From assembly GCA_016182845.1 (NCBI GenBank), contig JACPFT010000012.1, positions 205,603 through 269,602 on the forward strand: a stretch of 64,000 nucleotides of DNA. The letters are read 5' to 3'. Below, in pieces: positions 46,090 through 55,211 of the stretch (position 1 is the first letter of the stretch; every line of letters starts with the position of its first letter). This DNA is from Gammaproteobacteria bacterium. GTDB taxonomy: Bacteria; Pseudomonadota; Gammaproteobacteria; Enterobacterales; Permianibacteraceae. The notes beneath the pieces are model-generated. The model saw nothing but the letters and a program-made list of their open reading frames with translations. It searched no databases and was not told the origin of the DNA. The translations under genes were made by a program, and so were the position numbers.

Positions 46090-49000
46090 TTACTCCGGGG
46101 TTTGGGTGTCCGACGCCGGCTTGGTCTCGGCCGCAGTCGTCTTGGCCGGCTCGTTCTTCCACACCCCGCCGGCGGCAAAGGCGCCCCAGCCCCAGCGCAG
46201 CCAGCCGATCAGGGCCAGGCTCAGCCACAGGGACCAGGCCAGCATGGCCAGGCGGTAGACCCAGATGGGCAGGGACAGGGCGAAGGCCTCGGGCATGGCC
46301 CCGGCCGTCTCGTCGGCGAACCAGCGCAGGCTGCCGCCCGAGGAGTCGTTGCCGAGGATGTGCATGTCCGGCGTGGACAGCAGGGCCTGGGGGATGGCCG
46401 CCACCAGGGCGGCCAGGGCGAAGAGGGTCAGGAAACCGAGGCCGAGCTGCGCCAGGTTGAAATAGGCGGGGCTCAGCTTCTCGCCGGCGCGGCCACGCCA
46501 GGCCAGGACGAATAGCCAGGCGGTGACCAGAAACAAGGTCGGCCAGGCCAGGGTGGACAGGCCCAGGCCCAGGAGCAGCCAGTGGCGGGTCTTGAGCGGC
46601 GTCAGGCCGATGCGGCCCAGGCCCCAGGCCAGCAGGGCGAATGCCGCCAACTCGCCCCAGTAGAGGACCGCAGGACCCAGGCGAGGGCCGCCCGTGAGCA
46701 GGACCCAGCGGTCGGCACCCAGGTTCAGGCTTAGATCGATGTTGCTAACCGCGTGGCGCAGGTCCACGGCCGGCGGGGCCTGGCGCAGGCCGATCTCGCC
46801 GCTCTGGCGCCAACTCAGATTGAACTGGTGGGACCCGGGCTGGATGGGCAGCAGGAGCTTGCCCTGCTCGGGCCTCAGGCCCAGGCGCTTGCCGCCGGCC
46901 GAAACATGGCTGACCTCGGCATCGACCGGCAGCCGGATCTCGTGTTGTCCACCCCGGCTGCTGCGGTAGTGGATGGTGAGCTGCACGTCGGTGGCGCGCT
47001 GGCCCACGGTGCTGGCGAGCTGCACGCCGTCGATGGCCAGGGTATCGCCCTCGGCGGCCGCCGGCCGGCTGAACGTCAGGTTCAGGCTCTCGCCCGGCAG
47101 CGGATAGAACTCCGGCTGGTATTCGCTGATACCGGGCTCCTGGGCCAGGACCGGCACGCCGCCGTGCTCCACATGCAGGCTGGGGCTGGCCGCGTAGGAC
47201 CACTTCTCGATGAAGTCCGCGCTCGGCGTCGCGGTCAGCTTGAGCTCGGTCAGGCGCGGCAAGGTGGAATCCCATTCATAGCTGTCGGCCCCCGCCGGCA
47301 GGGACACCAGGACCTTGCCCGCACTGAGCTTGGCCTCGGCGGTCTGCACCGCCTCACCTTCCAACAGCGGGATCGCAACGCTGATAGGCGCCGTGGCTGG
47401 GGCGCGACGGAGTACCTGGGTATGTACCCAGAAATCCCGGTCGAAGGTCAGGCGGCGGCGCACTTCCACGAAGGCCGGGATGCGCGTCATCTCCTCCCAG
47501 CCCTGGGCATCGTCCTCGCTGGCCTTGATCCGGGTGAACTCCAGGTGCTCGCCCTGCAGCAGGCCATCGACCGCGCCGCCGAGCTCCCAGCCCTCGGCCC
47601 GGGCGCTGACCAGGCGCGGCCGCTCGGGAAAGCGCAGCTGCACGCTGTCGGCCGGCGGCATCGCGCCTTCCAGGCTGATGCGCGACAGGCCGGCAGGCAC
47701 CAGGACCCAGTAGGCGTCCTGGGCGCGCAGCACCGGCACTTCCACGCCGGAAAGCAGCAGCTTGCGCGGATACCAGCCATCCAAGCGCCCGGGCACGGCC
47801 ACCGGCGTCTTGGTCAGGGCCTGGACATCCAGCTCGACGCTTAAGTAATCGCCGGAGGCGATTACCCGCGCCGCCGGCAGCTCGGCGCAGCGCGGCGCGC
47901 AGGGCTCGGGCGCCAACAGGCGGCGCTTCAGCTCGGCGAGGATGCTGGCCGAGGGCGGCTCCGGCCTGGGCGGCACGCTCGCCGCAAAGCTCTGGCCCCA
48001 GGGCAGCAGGGCCAGCACGCACAGGGCCGGCAGGGCCGCCGCGCCGGGCATCCAGCGCGGCCAGCGCGGACCCGGGAAGCACTGGCGGGCGAAGACCGCC
48101 AGCAGCAGGGCGATCAAGGCCACGACCAGGACCCGGCAGAAAGCCAGGCCGGCGGGCGGCAGGATCACCAGATCCAGGGCCTGGTCGGCGGCCACGGGGC
48201 CGGACCAGGACAGGCGCGCCTGGCTCCAGGACCAGGACGGCAGACCAGGCCCGGTCTGGATCTTGGCGTCGGCAGCATAGCGGCTCAGCATGTCCGCGGA
48301 CTTCATGCGGGAACCCGCGACCTCCCGGCGGTCGACCTCGGCCTTCTGTTGCGCCTGCCTGCGTTTCTGTTCCGAGACAGCGCCGGACATCACGGCTTGA
48401 TCCGCCGCCATCTCGGCCATGGGCGCGGGCGCGCCGGCGGGCTGGGCATACTGGGCCGCCCCCCGGCTCGGCACGCCGCCGAACTCCGCCTCCAGCTGCG
48501 GGTAGAGGGCCAGGCGCAGCTGCATGGCGAGGAAGGGCACGGCCAGGACAGCCACCAAGGCCAGGCTGGCATTGCGGAAGACCGCCAGGTAACGGCGGAA
48601 GCGGTTGTCCGGCAGGTAGCGCACCAGGGCCACGGCCGCCGCGAGATTGAGCCAGGACCAGAGCGGCGCGCGGGCTTCGTGCAGGGTCAGGCCGATCAGG
48701 ACCAGGCTTAGGGCTCCCCAGGGCCAGCCCAGGAGCTTGCCGATGGCCACGGCCAGGACCAGGAGCAGGAAGAAGTCCAGCAGGGTCCAGCGCGACAGCC
48801 AGGCATCGGGCGCGGCATCGGCCCCGGAGGCGGCGATCAGCCGGTAGCCCGGCGGCAGGTTGAGGGTGGTTTCCACGCCGTTGATGAGCTGCTCCCAGCC
48901 CGTGGCGCGCAGGGCCTCGCCGCGCGGCAGGGTGCCCAGAGTCTCCAGGTTGACCTGGGGCTCGCGCAGCTCCACGCCGGTCAGGCCCTCCCCGCCCCCC

Positions 49001-50175
49001 GTGATCAAGAGCTCGTCGCCATTGGCCTGGGCCTGGCGCAGCACGAAGGGCGCGCGCATGTCCAGCCGCCAGCCCTGGTGCATCTGGCCGCTGAGCCGGT
49101 CCTGAAAGACATACTCGTCGCCGGCGAAGGACAGCCAGATCCGCCGGCTCAGGCTCAGCTGGTTGGCGTCCTGGCTGGCCAGGCCGCGGCTGCGCTCGAC
49201 CACGCTCAGGGTCTGTCCGGGCAGGACCCGGTAGGCCGGCAACTTCTGCCATTCCCCGGGCACGCCCGCCTCGCCCGGATCGACGCTGGGAGCGCCCTCC
49301 AGGCTGCTGATCCGCGCCCGCTCGTCGTGGCTGAAGCTCCACACCTCCTCGGCGGCGCCCGGCCCTTCCGGCAGGCTCAGGGCCTTGAGCGGCGCCTCGG
49401 CGCGGGTGCTGATGCCCAAGTCCCAGGAGCCCGGCCTGACCTGGACGCGCAGGCGGCCGTCGGCCTCCAGGCGCGCGGGCAGCTCGCCGGACAGCTCGGT
49501 CGGCTGGAAGCCGGCCAGTAGCACGCGGTCGATCAAGATCTCGCGGCCCGGGCCTGAGACCTGCAGATTGAGACGGGTCTCCAAATAGGCAGGATGGCCG
49601 TCGGCCAGGTGGCGGAAGACCTCGACTTGCAAGGACTCGGCCTCCTTCTTCACTTCCTGGCGCCGGCCCAGCCACAGGGCATCGCTCTCGCGCTCCGGCC
49701 AGGCCACGGGCTTACCGTCAAGCTCCAGGCTCAGCAAGGCGCTTTGCTCAGGGATTTCCAATCTCTCTGGCCGGGCGCTCCAGACGAAACGGCCGCCGAT
49801 TCGATAATCGCCGGCCGGCAGGCGCAGTGCCGGATGCCCCTCGTGCTCGATCACCGCCACCGGCTTGTCATTGACCCGGACCTCCTGGGGCCAGTGCTCG
49901 CCGCCGGGCAGGGGCAACCAGCTCTCGGCCTGGACCTGCCAGGTTTGTTCGAAGCGCCCGCCTTGGGCATCCAGGGACAGGGCCAGCATGCCCGGCCAAG
50001 CGCAGACTCGCCCTTCCGGGGTCTGGGCACTGGGCAGTGACGGGCAGAGCCGCTGCTCCTCGCCGTGCAGCACCCAGGCTTTCCAGGGCTCCAGGGTTGG
50101 CGGGACGTAGACCTCGGCGGCGGTGGCGGCCAGCGAGACCAAGAGAGGAACGAAGGCGAGTAGACGACGCAGCAT
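46090..50175 (-). CDS. Giant internally duplicated membrane protein, unrecognised
   Basis: I do not recognise this 1361-residue protein. It starts with a signal peptide (MLRRLLAFVPLLVSLAATAA), then a periplasmic beta-rich region (about 22-460), four membrane segments (about 463-555), a soluble segment with a charged QKRRQAQQKAEVDRRE stretch, two membrane segments (669-695, 711-731), a second periplasmic region (732-1165) with a CAPRC motif, and about five membrane segments to 1330. The two halves align at a nearly constant offset of 707-712 residues (see findings), so it looks like an internal duplication. ATG at 50175 has AAGGA six bases upstream. It is coupled to the downstream adenosyltransferase. 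Confidence 0.8.
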   Translation of the reverse strand: MLRRLLAFVPLLVSLAATAAEVYVPPTLEPWKAWVLHGEEQRLCPSLPSAQTPEGRVCAWPGMLALSLDAQGGRFEQTWQVQAESWLPLPGGEHWPQEVRVNDKPVAVIEHEGHPALRLPAGDYRIGGRFVWSARPERLEIPEQSALLSLELDGKPVAWPERESDALWLGRRQEVKKEAESLQVEVFRHLADGHPAYLETRLNLQVSGPGREILIDRVLLAGFQPTELSGELPARLEADGRLRVQVRPGSWDLGISTRAEAPLKALSLPEGPGAAEEVWSFSHDERARISSLEGAPSVDPGEAGVPGEWQKLPAYRVLPGQTLSVVERSRGLASQDANQLSLSRRIWLSFAGDEYVFQDRLSGQMHQGWRLDMRAPFVLRQAQANGDELLITGGGEGLTGVELREPQVNLETLGTLPRGEALRATGWEQLINGVETTLNLPPGYRLIAASGADAAPDAWLSRWTLLDFFLLLVLAVAIGKLLGWPWGALSLVLIGLTLHEARAPLWSWLNLAAAVALVRYLPDNRFRRYLAVFRNASLALVAVLAVPFLAMQLRLALYPQLEAEFGGVPSRGAAQYAQPAGAPAPMAEMAADQAVMSGAVSEQKRRQAQQKAEVDRREVAGSRMKSADMLSRYAADAKIQTGPGLPSWSWSQARLSWSGPVAADQALDLVILPPAGLAFCRVLVVALIALLLAVFARQCFPGPRWPRWMPGAAALPALCVLALLPWGQSFAASVPPRPEPPSASILAELKRRLLAPEPCAPRCAELPAARVIASGDYLSVELDVQALTKTPVAVPGRLDGWYPRKLLLSGVEVPVLRAQDAYWVLVPAGLSRISLEGAMPPADSVQLRFPERPRLVSARAEGWELGGAVDGLLQGEHLEFTRIKASEDDAQGWEEMTRIPAFVEVRRRLTFDRDFWVHTQVLRRAPATAPISVAIPLLEGEAVQTAEAKLSAGKVLVSLPAGADSYEWDSTLPRLTELKLTATPSADFIEKWSYAASPSLHVEHGGVPVLAQEPGISEYQPEFYPLPGESLNLTFSRPAAAEGDTLAIDGVQLASTVGQRATDVQLTIHYRSSRGGQHEIRLPVDAEVSHVSAGGKRLGLRPEQGKLLLPIQPGSHQFNLSWRQSGEIGLRQAPPAVDLRHAVSNIDLSLNLGADRWVLLTGGPRLGPAVLYWGELAAFALLAWGLGRIGLTPLKTRHWLLLGLGLSTLAWPTLFLVTAWLFVLAWRGRAGEKLSPAYFNLAQLGLGFLTLFALAALVAAIPQALLSTPDMHILGNDSSGGSLRWFADETAGAMPEAFALSLPIWVYRLAMLAWSLWLSLALIGWLRWGWGAFAAGGVWKNEPAKTTAAETKPASDTQTPE

Positions 50176-50281
50176 GGGCAATCCTTGTTGCTGAGCATGA
50201 TTCGGTGCCGCCTGACTTCCTGGCGGAGCGTGGGACCCCTTCAGGGCCGGAGCATACTTACCTCAACGAAGCCGAGGAATC

Positions 50282-50373
50282 CTTCGATACGCCCGTTGGC
50301 ACGGGCTACTCAGGACGAACGGTTCCCTCAAGCCCCGTTCGCCCTGAGTAGGCGCGTAGCGCCGTATCGAAGG
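50282..50373. repeat. REP-like repeat pair, copies 4 and 5 (inverted)
   Basis: Copy 4 (50282-50322) runs CTTCGATACGCCCG ... CGGGCTACTCAGGACGAACG plus G. Copy 5 (50335-50373) is the inverted form CCGTTCGCCCTGAGTAGGCG ... GTATCGAAGG. They are about 12 bases apart and can pair with each other along their length. Confidence 0.8.
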
Positions 50374-50473
50374 GCCATGCAGGGTAAGGCGGTACGCTTG
50401 TCGAAGCACCCGTTGCGCGAGTGCAATCGCCTCGCAGAATACTGGGAAAAAATCCCCCAAGAAACAGTCTATT

Positions 50474-50481
50474 GCTATAGT
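50474..50481 (+). promoter_or_regulatory. Extended -10 promoter of ppc
   Basis: TGC-TATAGT is an extended -10 (TGN before the hexamer); no convincing -35 is present, as expected for that class. It lies 59 bases before the ppc start. A near-identical TGC-TATAGT stands before lemA at 55164-55172. Confidence 0.45.
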
Positions 50482-50492
50482 CGGAACATTTG

Positions 50493-50511
50493 TATGCCGC
50501 ATTGCGGCATA
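50493..50511. promoter_or_regulatory. Perfect 19-bp palindrome just downstream of the ppc -10
   Basis: TATGCCGCA-T-TGCGGCATA has 9-bp perfect arms. It begins about 12 bases after the -10 hexamer, so it covers the initial transcribed region. It looks like an operator; it could also be a 5' mRNA hairpin. Confidence 0.5.
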
Positions 50512-50539
50512 ACCGGAAAATCGACCAAGGACAGATCCC

Positions 50540-53233
50540 ATGAGCGAGCACGAGTCCCCCATCCAGCCCGATGCCCATGCCCCCCTGCGCGACGATGTGC
50601 ATCTTTTGGGGGAGATCCTGGGCGACACCCTGCGCCGCGCCTGCGGTCAGCAGCGTTTCGATCTGGTGGAGTCCCTGCGCCAGACCTCCAAGGATGCACG
50701 CCATGGCCAGCTGGGCGCCGAGACGGCGCTGAGCCAGATGCTCAAGGGCCTGTCGGCCGACGAGACGCGCCTGGTGGCGCGGGCCTTCGGGCAGTTCCTC
50801 AACCTGTCCAATGTGGCCGAGCAGTTCCATCGCGTGCGCCGGGCCCGAGCCTACCAGGTCAGCGGAGAGGTCAATGCCCGCAGCAAGAACCTGGAGGCCG
50901 TGTTCGGCCGGCTGCGCGAGGCCGGGCACAGCGCCGAGGCCATCGCCAGCGCCGTATCTTCCCTAGCCATCGAGTTCGTGCTCACCGCCCATCCCACCGA
51001 GGTCTCCCGACGCACGCTCTTGCGCACCTACGAGGCCATCGCCGAGCAACTGGACATTCTGGGCCAGTCGCCCCTGCCCCCGGATCGGCGGGCCGATGCC
51101 CTGGCCGAGCTGCGCGGCCTGGTGGCGACCGCCTGGCATACCGATGAGCTGCACCGCCAGAAGCCGACGCCGGTGGACGAGGCGAAATGGGGCTTCGCCG
51201 TCGTCGAGCACAAGCTCTGGGCCGCCGTGCCGCGCTTCCTGCGCCGCCTGGATCGGGTCATGCGCCAGAAGCTGGGCTTGGGTCTGCCGGACGGCACGGC
51301 GCCCTTGCGATTCTCGTCCTGGATGGGCGGCGACCGGGATGGCAATCCCAATGTCACGGCGGCGGTGACCCGCGAGGTGATCCTCCTGGGCCGCTGGATG
51401 GCCGCCGATCTCTATTTCCGCGACGTGGACCAGCTGCGCGCCGAGCTGGCGGTGACAACGGCCAATGCCGAGCTGCATAAGCGCGTGGGTCCGGCGCGGG
51501 AACCCTACCGGGAGCTCTTGCGCGAGGTGCGCGCCCGCCTGGAGGCGACGCGGGCCTGGTGCGAGGCGGAGCTGGCCGTAGTCGCCGGAAGCGGCAGCGA
51601 GCATCCCGAGCTCAAACCCTATTGGGCCATCGCCGAGCTGCGCGAGCCCATCGCCCTCTGCTACCAGTCCCTGAAGGACGTGGGCCTGGACAGCATCGCC
51701 GAGGGCCGCTTGCGGGATCTGCTCTGGCGCATCGACTGCTTCGGTCTGTCCCTCTTGCCGCTGGACATCCGCCAGGAGGCGGGGCGCCATGCCGAGGTCC
51801 TGAGCGCGGTGACGAGCGAGCTGGGCCTCGGCGACTACGCGGCCTGGAGCGAGGCCGAGAAGCAGGACTTCCTGCGCCGGGAACTCGAGAACCGCCGGCC
51901 CCTGATCCCGCGCGCGCTGCCGGCCTCGCCCGAGGTGCTGGAGGCCCTGGCCACCTTCCGGCTCCTGGCCGAGCAGCCCCGGGAGACCCTGGGCGCCTAC
52001 GTGATCTCCATGGCCATGCAGCCCTCGGACGTGCTGGCCGTGGCGCTGTTGCAGCGCGAGGCGGGCATGGCCGAACCGCTGCCGGTGGTGCCCCTGTTCG
52101 AAACCCTGGATGCCCTGGAGGGCTCGGAGGCCTGCATCGCCGCCCTGCTGGCCATGCCCGAGTACCGAGCCAGCCTGGACGGGAAGCTGCAGATCATGAT
52201 CGGTTATTCCGACTCGGCCAAGGACGCAGGTTTCCTGGCCGCCGGCTGGGCCCAGTACCAGACCCAGGAAAGGCTGGCGACACTGGCCAAGGCCCAGGGC
52301 GTGAAGCTCACCTTCTTCCACGGCCGGGGCGGCTCCGTGGGCCGGGGCGGCGCGCCGACCCATGCGGCGCTCCTGTCCCAACCGCCCGGCTCGGTGCAGG
52401 GGCGCTTGCGCATCACCGAGCAGGGCGAGGTCATCCAACAGAAATTCGGCCTGGCGGGCGTCGCCCTGTCCACCCTGGAAACCTATGTGACGGCGACCTT
52501 GGGCGCCAGCCTGATGCCGCCGCCCACGCCCACGCCGGCCTGGCGCGAGCTGATGGATACCATGGCGCAGGGCTCGGTCAAGGCTTATCGCGAGGTCGTC
52601 CGGGAAAATCCGGCCTTTATGCGCCTCTACCAGGCCATGACGCCCCAGCAGGAGCTGGCCGGCCTGTCCATCGGCAGCCGCCCGGCGCGGCGCAGCTCCA
52701 AGGACTTGAGCCTATCCTCGCTGCGCGCCATTCCCTGGATCTTCTCCTGGACCCAAGTCAGGCTGGTCCTGCCCACTTGGCTGGGCGTAGGCGAGGCGCT
52801 GGAGGCCATGCTGAAGAGCCGGCAGGGGGCGACCCTGGAAGGCATGGCGAAACAATGGCCGTTCTTCGCCTCACAGCTCGGCATGCTGGAAATGGTCCTG
52901 GCCAAGGCTGATCCGCGCGTGGCCCGTGCCTATATGGACCGGCTGCTGCCGGCCGGGGACGCGGAGGCGCTGGCCCTCGGCAACGAGCTCCTGGAGCGTT
53001 TCCGCAAGGTCATGCAGTACGTGCCCCAGCTCCTGAACCACCGGGAACTCCTGGAGGAGAACCCGGTGATCCGCCGCTCCATCAAGGTGCGCAATCCCTA
53101 TGTGGACACCCTGAACCATCTGCAGGTGGAGCTATTGAGCCGCACGCGCTCGGGCGATGCGGACCCGGAGTTGCAGGATGCCTTGTTGCTGAGCATCGCC
53201 GGCATCGCGGCGGGGATGCGCAACACGGGCTGA
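50540..53233 (+). CDS. ppc: Phosphoenolpyruvate carboxylase
   Basis: Carboxylates PEP to oxaloacetate, feeding the TCA cycle. The 897-residue enzyme matches the family length. The first catalytic motif FVLTAHPTEVSRRTLL carries the conserved His; the second is FFHGRGGSVGRGGAPTHAAL. Also present are MGGDRDGNPNVTAAVT, RLRITEQGEVIQQKFG and the C-terminal RNTG tail that reaches the active or inhibitor site. AAGGA lies eight bases before ATG. It has its own promoter region and is monocistronic; a long inverted repeat follows. Confidence 0.98.
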   Translation: MSEHESPIQPDAHAPLRDDVHLLGEILGDTLRRACGQQRFDLVESLRQTSKDARHGQLGAETALSQMLKGLSADETRLVARAFGQFLNLSNVAEQFHRVRRARAYQVSGEVNARSKNLEAVFGRLREAGHSAEAIASAVSSLAIEFVLTAHPTEVSRRTLLRTYEAIAEQLDILGQSPLPPDRRADALAELRGLVATAWHTDELHRQKPTPVDEAKWGFAVVEHKLWAAVPRFLRRLDRVMRQKLGLGLPDGTAPLRFSSWMGGDRDGNPNVTAAVTREVILLGRWMAADLYFRDVDQLRAELAVTTANAELHKRVGPAREPYRELLREVRARLEATRAWCEAELAVVAGSGSEHPELKPYWAIAELREPIALCYQSLKDVGLDSIAEGRLRDLLWRIDCFGLSLLPLDIRQEAGRHAEVLSAVTSELGLGDYAAWSEAEKQDFLRRELENRRPLIPRALPASPEVLEALATFRLLAEQPRETLGAYVISMAMQPSDVLAVALLQREAGMAEPLPVVPLFETLDALEGSEACIAALLAMPEYRASLDGKLQIMIGYSDSAKDAGFLAAGWAQYQTQERLATLAKAQGVKLTFFHGRGGSVGRGGAPTHAALLSQPPGSVQGRLRITEQGEVIQQKFGLAGVALSTLETYVTATLGASLMPPPTPTPAWRELMDTMAQGSVKAYREVVRENPAFMRLYQAMTPQQELAGLSIGSRPARRSSKDLSLSSLRAIPWIFSWTQVRLVLPTWLGVGEALEAMLKSRQGATLEGMAKQWPFFASQLGMLEMVLAKADPRVARAYMDRLLPAGDAEALALGNELLERFRKVMQYVPQLLNHRELLEENPVIRRSIKVRNPYVDTLNHLQVELLSRTRSGDADPELQDALLLSIAGIAAGMRNTG

Positions 53234-53249
53234 AAACATTGGAGGATTG

Positions 53250-53332
53250 GCCACGAAGAACACAAAGAACACGAAGGGAAGAAGGTTTTTGACCCGTGAA
53301 GAAACCTTTGTGTTCTTCGTGTTCTTTGTGGC
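53250..53332. repeat. 28-bp inverted repeat after ppc
   Basis: Arms 53250-53277 (GCCACGAAGAACACAAAGAA and CACGAAGG) and 53305-53332 are complementary except for two or three A/G differences. Each arm is itself built of repeated AAGAACAC units. The loop is 27 bases. It lies between the convergent ppc and POT transporter genes, so it may act as a two-way terminator. Similar GCCACGAAGAACAC elements occur between genes in many unrelated bacteria. Confidence 0.8.
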
Positions 53333-53338
53333 TCATCG

Positions 53339-54928
53339 TCACTTGACCCCGTGCATCCAGCGCTTCATCAGCGGCGTCAGCAGCAGGAACAGTACGCCGC
53401 AGCCTATGGCCAGCTGGGCGGAGAACAGGAAGACATCGTCGTATTTCGCCAGGGCGTCGGCGACGTTGACGCTGCCGCCGTTCGGGATCTCGATGGACGA
53501 CAGCTTGCCGATGGTGGCGGCCATGACTTCCGAATAGGCCGTGCCCAGCCACCAGCCGCCCATCATCAGGCTGACCACGCGCGGCACGGACAGCTGGGTC
53601 ACGGCGTCCAGGCCGATGGGCGAGAGCATGATCTCGCCGAGCGCCAGGACGAAATAGGCCAGGACGAACCACCAGAAACCGGTCAGGCCATTGGCTTCCG
53701 GATGGCGGGAACTCCACACCAGGACCAGGAAGGCGAGACCGGCGGCGAGAAGGCCGAAGGCGGTCTTGGCGGGCTTGCTGGGGTTCAGGCCGCGACGGTC
53801 CAGGGCCGGCCAGAGCCAGGTGAACAGCGGGGTCAGGGTGATGATGCCGATGGCCCCCAGGGAAGTCAGCTGGCCGGCGGTCCAGTCCACGCCGAAGGCA
53901 TGGCGGTTCATCACGCGGTCGGAAAACAACACCCAGGAACCATAGGTCTGCTCATAGACGGTGTAGAACATCAGGCCGCCGAGGATGAACAGGATCACGC
54001 AAACCATCTGCTGGCGCTCGACGGGCGTGCAGTGCTTGATCATGAACCAGGCGACACCAGCCACCAGGACGACGGCGACCAGGTGCATGCTCATCAGGAC
54101 CGGCGACAGCTCCAGGCTGCCGGGGATGAGCGAGACGACCAGGGAATGGGACTGGATGAGACCCCAGATCACGGCCAGGCCAGCCAAGGCGCCGAGGTAA
54201 ATCAGATGCTCGCGGCTGAAGGGACCGAAGACCTTCTCGCGCAACAGCTCTGGATCGCGGGGCTCGGCATGGCCATGCAGATGCTTCTGGCCGAGGAGGA
54301 AGACCACCAGGCCGGCCAACATGCCGATGCCGGCGGCGCCGAAGCCGTATTTCCAGCCATAGGTCTCGCCCAGCCAGGCGCAGAGCAGGGGCGCGATGGT
54401 GGCGCCCAGGTTGATGCCGGCATAGAACAGGGTGAAGCCCGACTCGCGGCGGGGATCGTTTTCCGGGTAGAGCCGGCCGACGATGGTGGAGATATTGGGC
54501 TTCAAAAAGCCCACGCCCATGATGATCAGCGACAGGGAGAAGTAGAAGACCTGGAGGGCGAACTCGTCGCGCTGCGCCACGCCGTCGACCATGGTCGCCG
54601 CATGGCCCTCGAAGGCCATGCCCAGATGCCCCAGGCAGAGCAGGATCGCCCCGAAGACCACGGCCTTGCGCATGCCCAGGTAGCGGTCGGCCAGGAGGCC
54701 GCCGATGACCGGCACGGCATAGACCAGGCCGCCGTAGGCGCCCAGCAGGTTGTAGCCATGGGCGTCGGAGAACAGATGGTATTTGATGAGATAGAGCAGC
54801 AAGAGCCCCTTCATGCCATAGAAGGAGAAACGCTCCCACATCTCGGTGAAGAAGCAGACATAGAGGCCGACCGGATGACCCATGAAGGTCTTCTCGTTGG
54901 CATAGGCGGGGTTGGCAACGGCAGTCAT
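53339..54928 (-). CDS. Proton-dependent oligopeptide transporter (POT/PTR family)
   Basis: A 529-residue inner-membrane symporter that imports di- and tripeptides with protons. The family motif in the first membrane segment is EMWERFSFYGMKGLLLLYLI (ExxER type, proton coupling). About 14 hydrophobic segments follow. FYFSLSLIIMGVGFLKPNIS and GFTLFYAGINLGATIAPLLC match the PTR2 signatures, and LALGEIMLSPIGLDAVTQLS is the C-terminal counterpart. It is close to E. coli DtpA/DtpB. Single gene, convergent with ppc. Confidence 0.93.
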   Translation of the reverse strand: MTAVANPAYANEKTFMGHPVGLYVCFFTEMWERFSFYGMKGLLLLYLIKYHLFSDAHGYNLLGAYGGLVYAVPVIGGLLADRYLGMRKAVVFGAILLCLGHLGMAFEGHAATMVDGVAQRDEFALQVFYFSLSLIIMGVGFLKPNISTIVGRLYPENDPRRESGFTLFYAGINLGATIAPLLCAWLGETYGWKYGFGAAGIGMLAGLVVFLLGQKHLHGHAEPRDPELLREKVFGPFSREHLIYLGALAGLAVIWGLIQSHSLVVSLIPGSLELSPVLMSMHLVAVVLVAGVAWFMIKHCTPVERQQMVCVILFILGGLMFYTVYEQTYGSWVLFSDRVMNRHAFGVDWTAGQLTSLGAIGIITLTPLFTWLWPALDRRGLNPSKPAKTAFGLLAAGLAFLVLVWSSRHPEANGLTGFWWFVLAYFVLALGEIMLSPIGLDAVTQLSVPRVVSLMMGGWWLGTAYSEVMAATIGKLSSIEIPNGGSVNVADALAKYDDVFLFSAQLAIGCGVLFLLLTPLMKRWMHGVK

Positions 54929-55036
54929 GACAGCATCGTTATTGTTGTGAGCAAGCCGCGCAGTGTAGCCCGGATGAAGCGGCAGCGGAATCCGGGGGCT
55001 TATGCACGACGAGCCACCGCCGCTTCGCCAGGAGTG

Positions 55037-55076
55037 CTTCGATACGCGCCCAAAGCGCGCTACTCAGCACGAACGG
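55037..55076. repeat. REP-like repeat, copy 6
   Basis: CTTCGATACGCGC - CCAAA - GCGCGCTACTCAGCACGAAC plus GG. The inner GCGC arms form a hairpin. Same family as 14488, 50282 and 55852. It lies in the POT/lemA divergent gap; the flanking AGGAGTG is shared with copy 1. Confidence 0.8.
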
Positions 55077-55163
55077 TAGTAATGCCGATGCCGCCCGCAG
55101 CACCCGTACTCCGGCCCTTCGGGCCTGCATCCGGGCTACGCCCCTGGCGCACCGATCCCCCTG

Positions 55164-55172
55164 TGCTATAGT
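55164..55172 (+). promoter_or_regulatory. Extended -10 promoter of lemA
   Basis: TGTGCTATAGT provides an extended -10 with hexamer TATAGT (55167-55172), 40 bases before the lemA start. It resembles the ppc -10 in both sequence and lack of an obvious -35. Confidence 0.45.
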
Positions 55173-55211
55173 CCGGCCATCCTCCGCGTCATCATGCATA
55201 AGGGATTGATT

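Larger units (their letters stand above)
50182..50539. other. Intergenic region upstream of ppc
   Basis: These 358 bases hold an inverted pair of REP-like repeats (50282-50373), the probable ppc promoter (50474-50481) and a perfect 19-bp palindrome (50493-50511). No gene is supported. Confidence 0.6.

Noticed and set aside
47354..49675. A 773-codon minus-strand frame inside the giant membrane protein
   Set aside because: It is an overlapping frame of the same strand with extreme R, G, P and A content. The frame I kept has a signal peptide, membrane segments and internal repeats.
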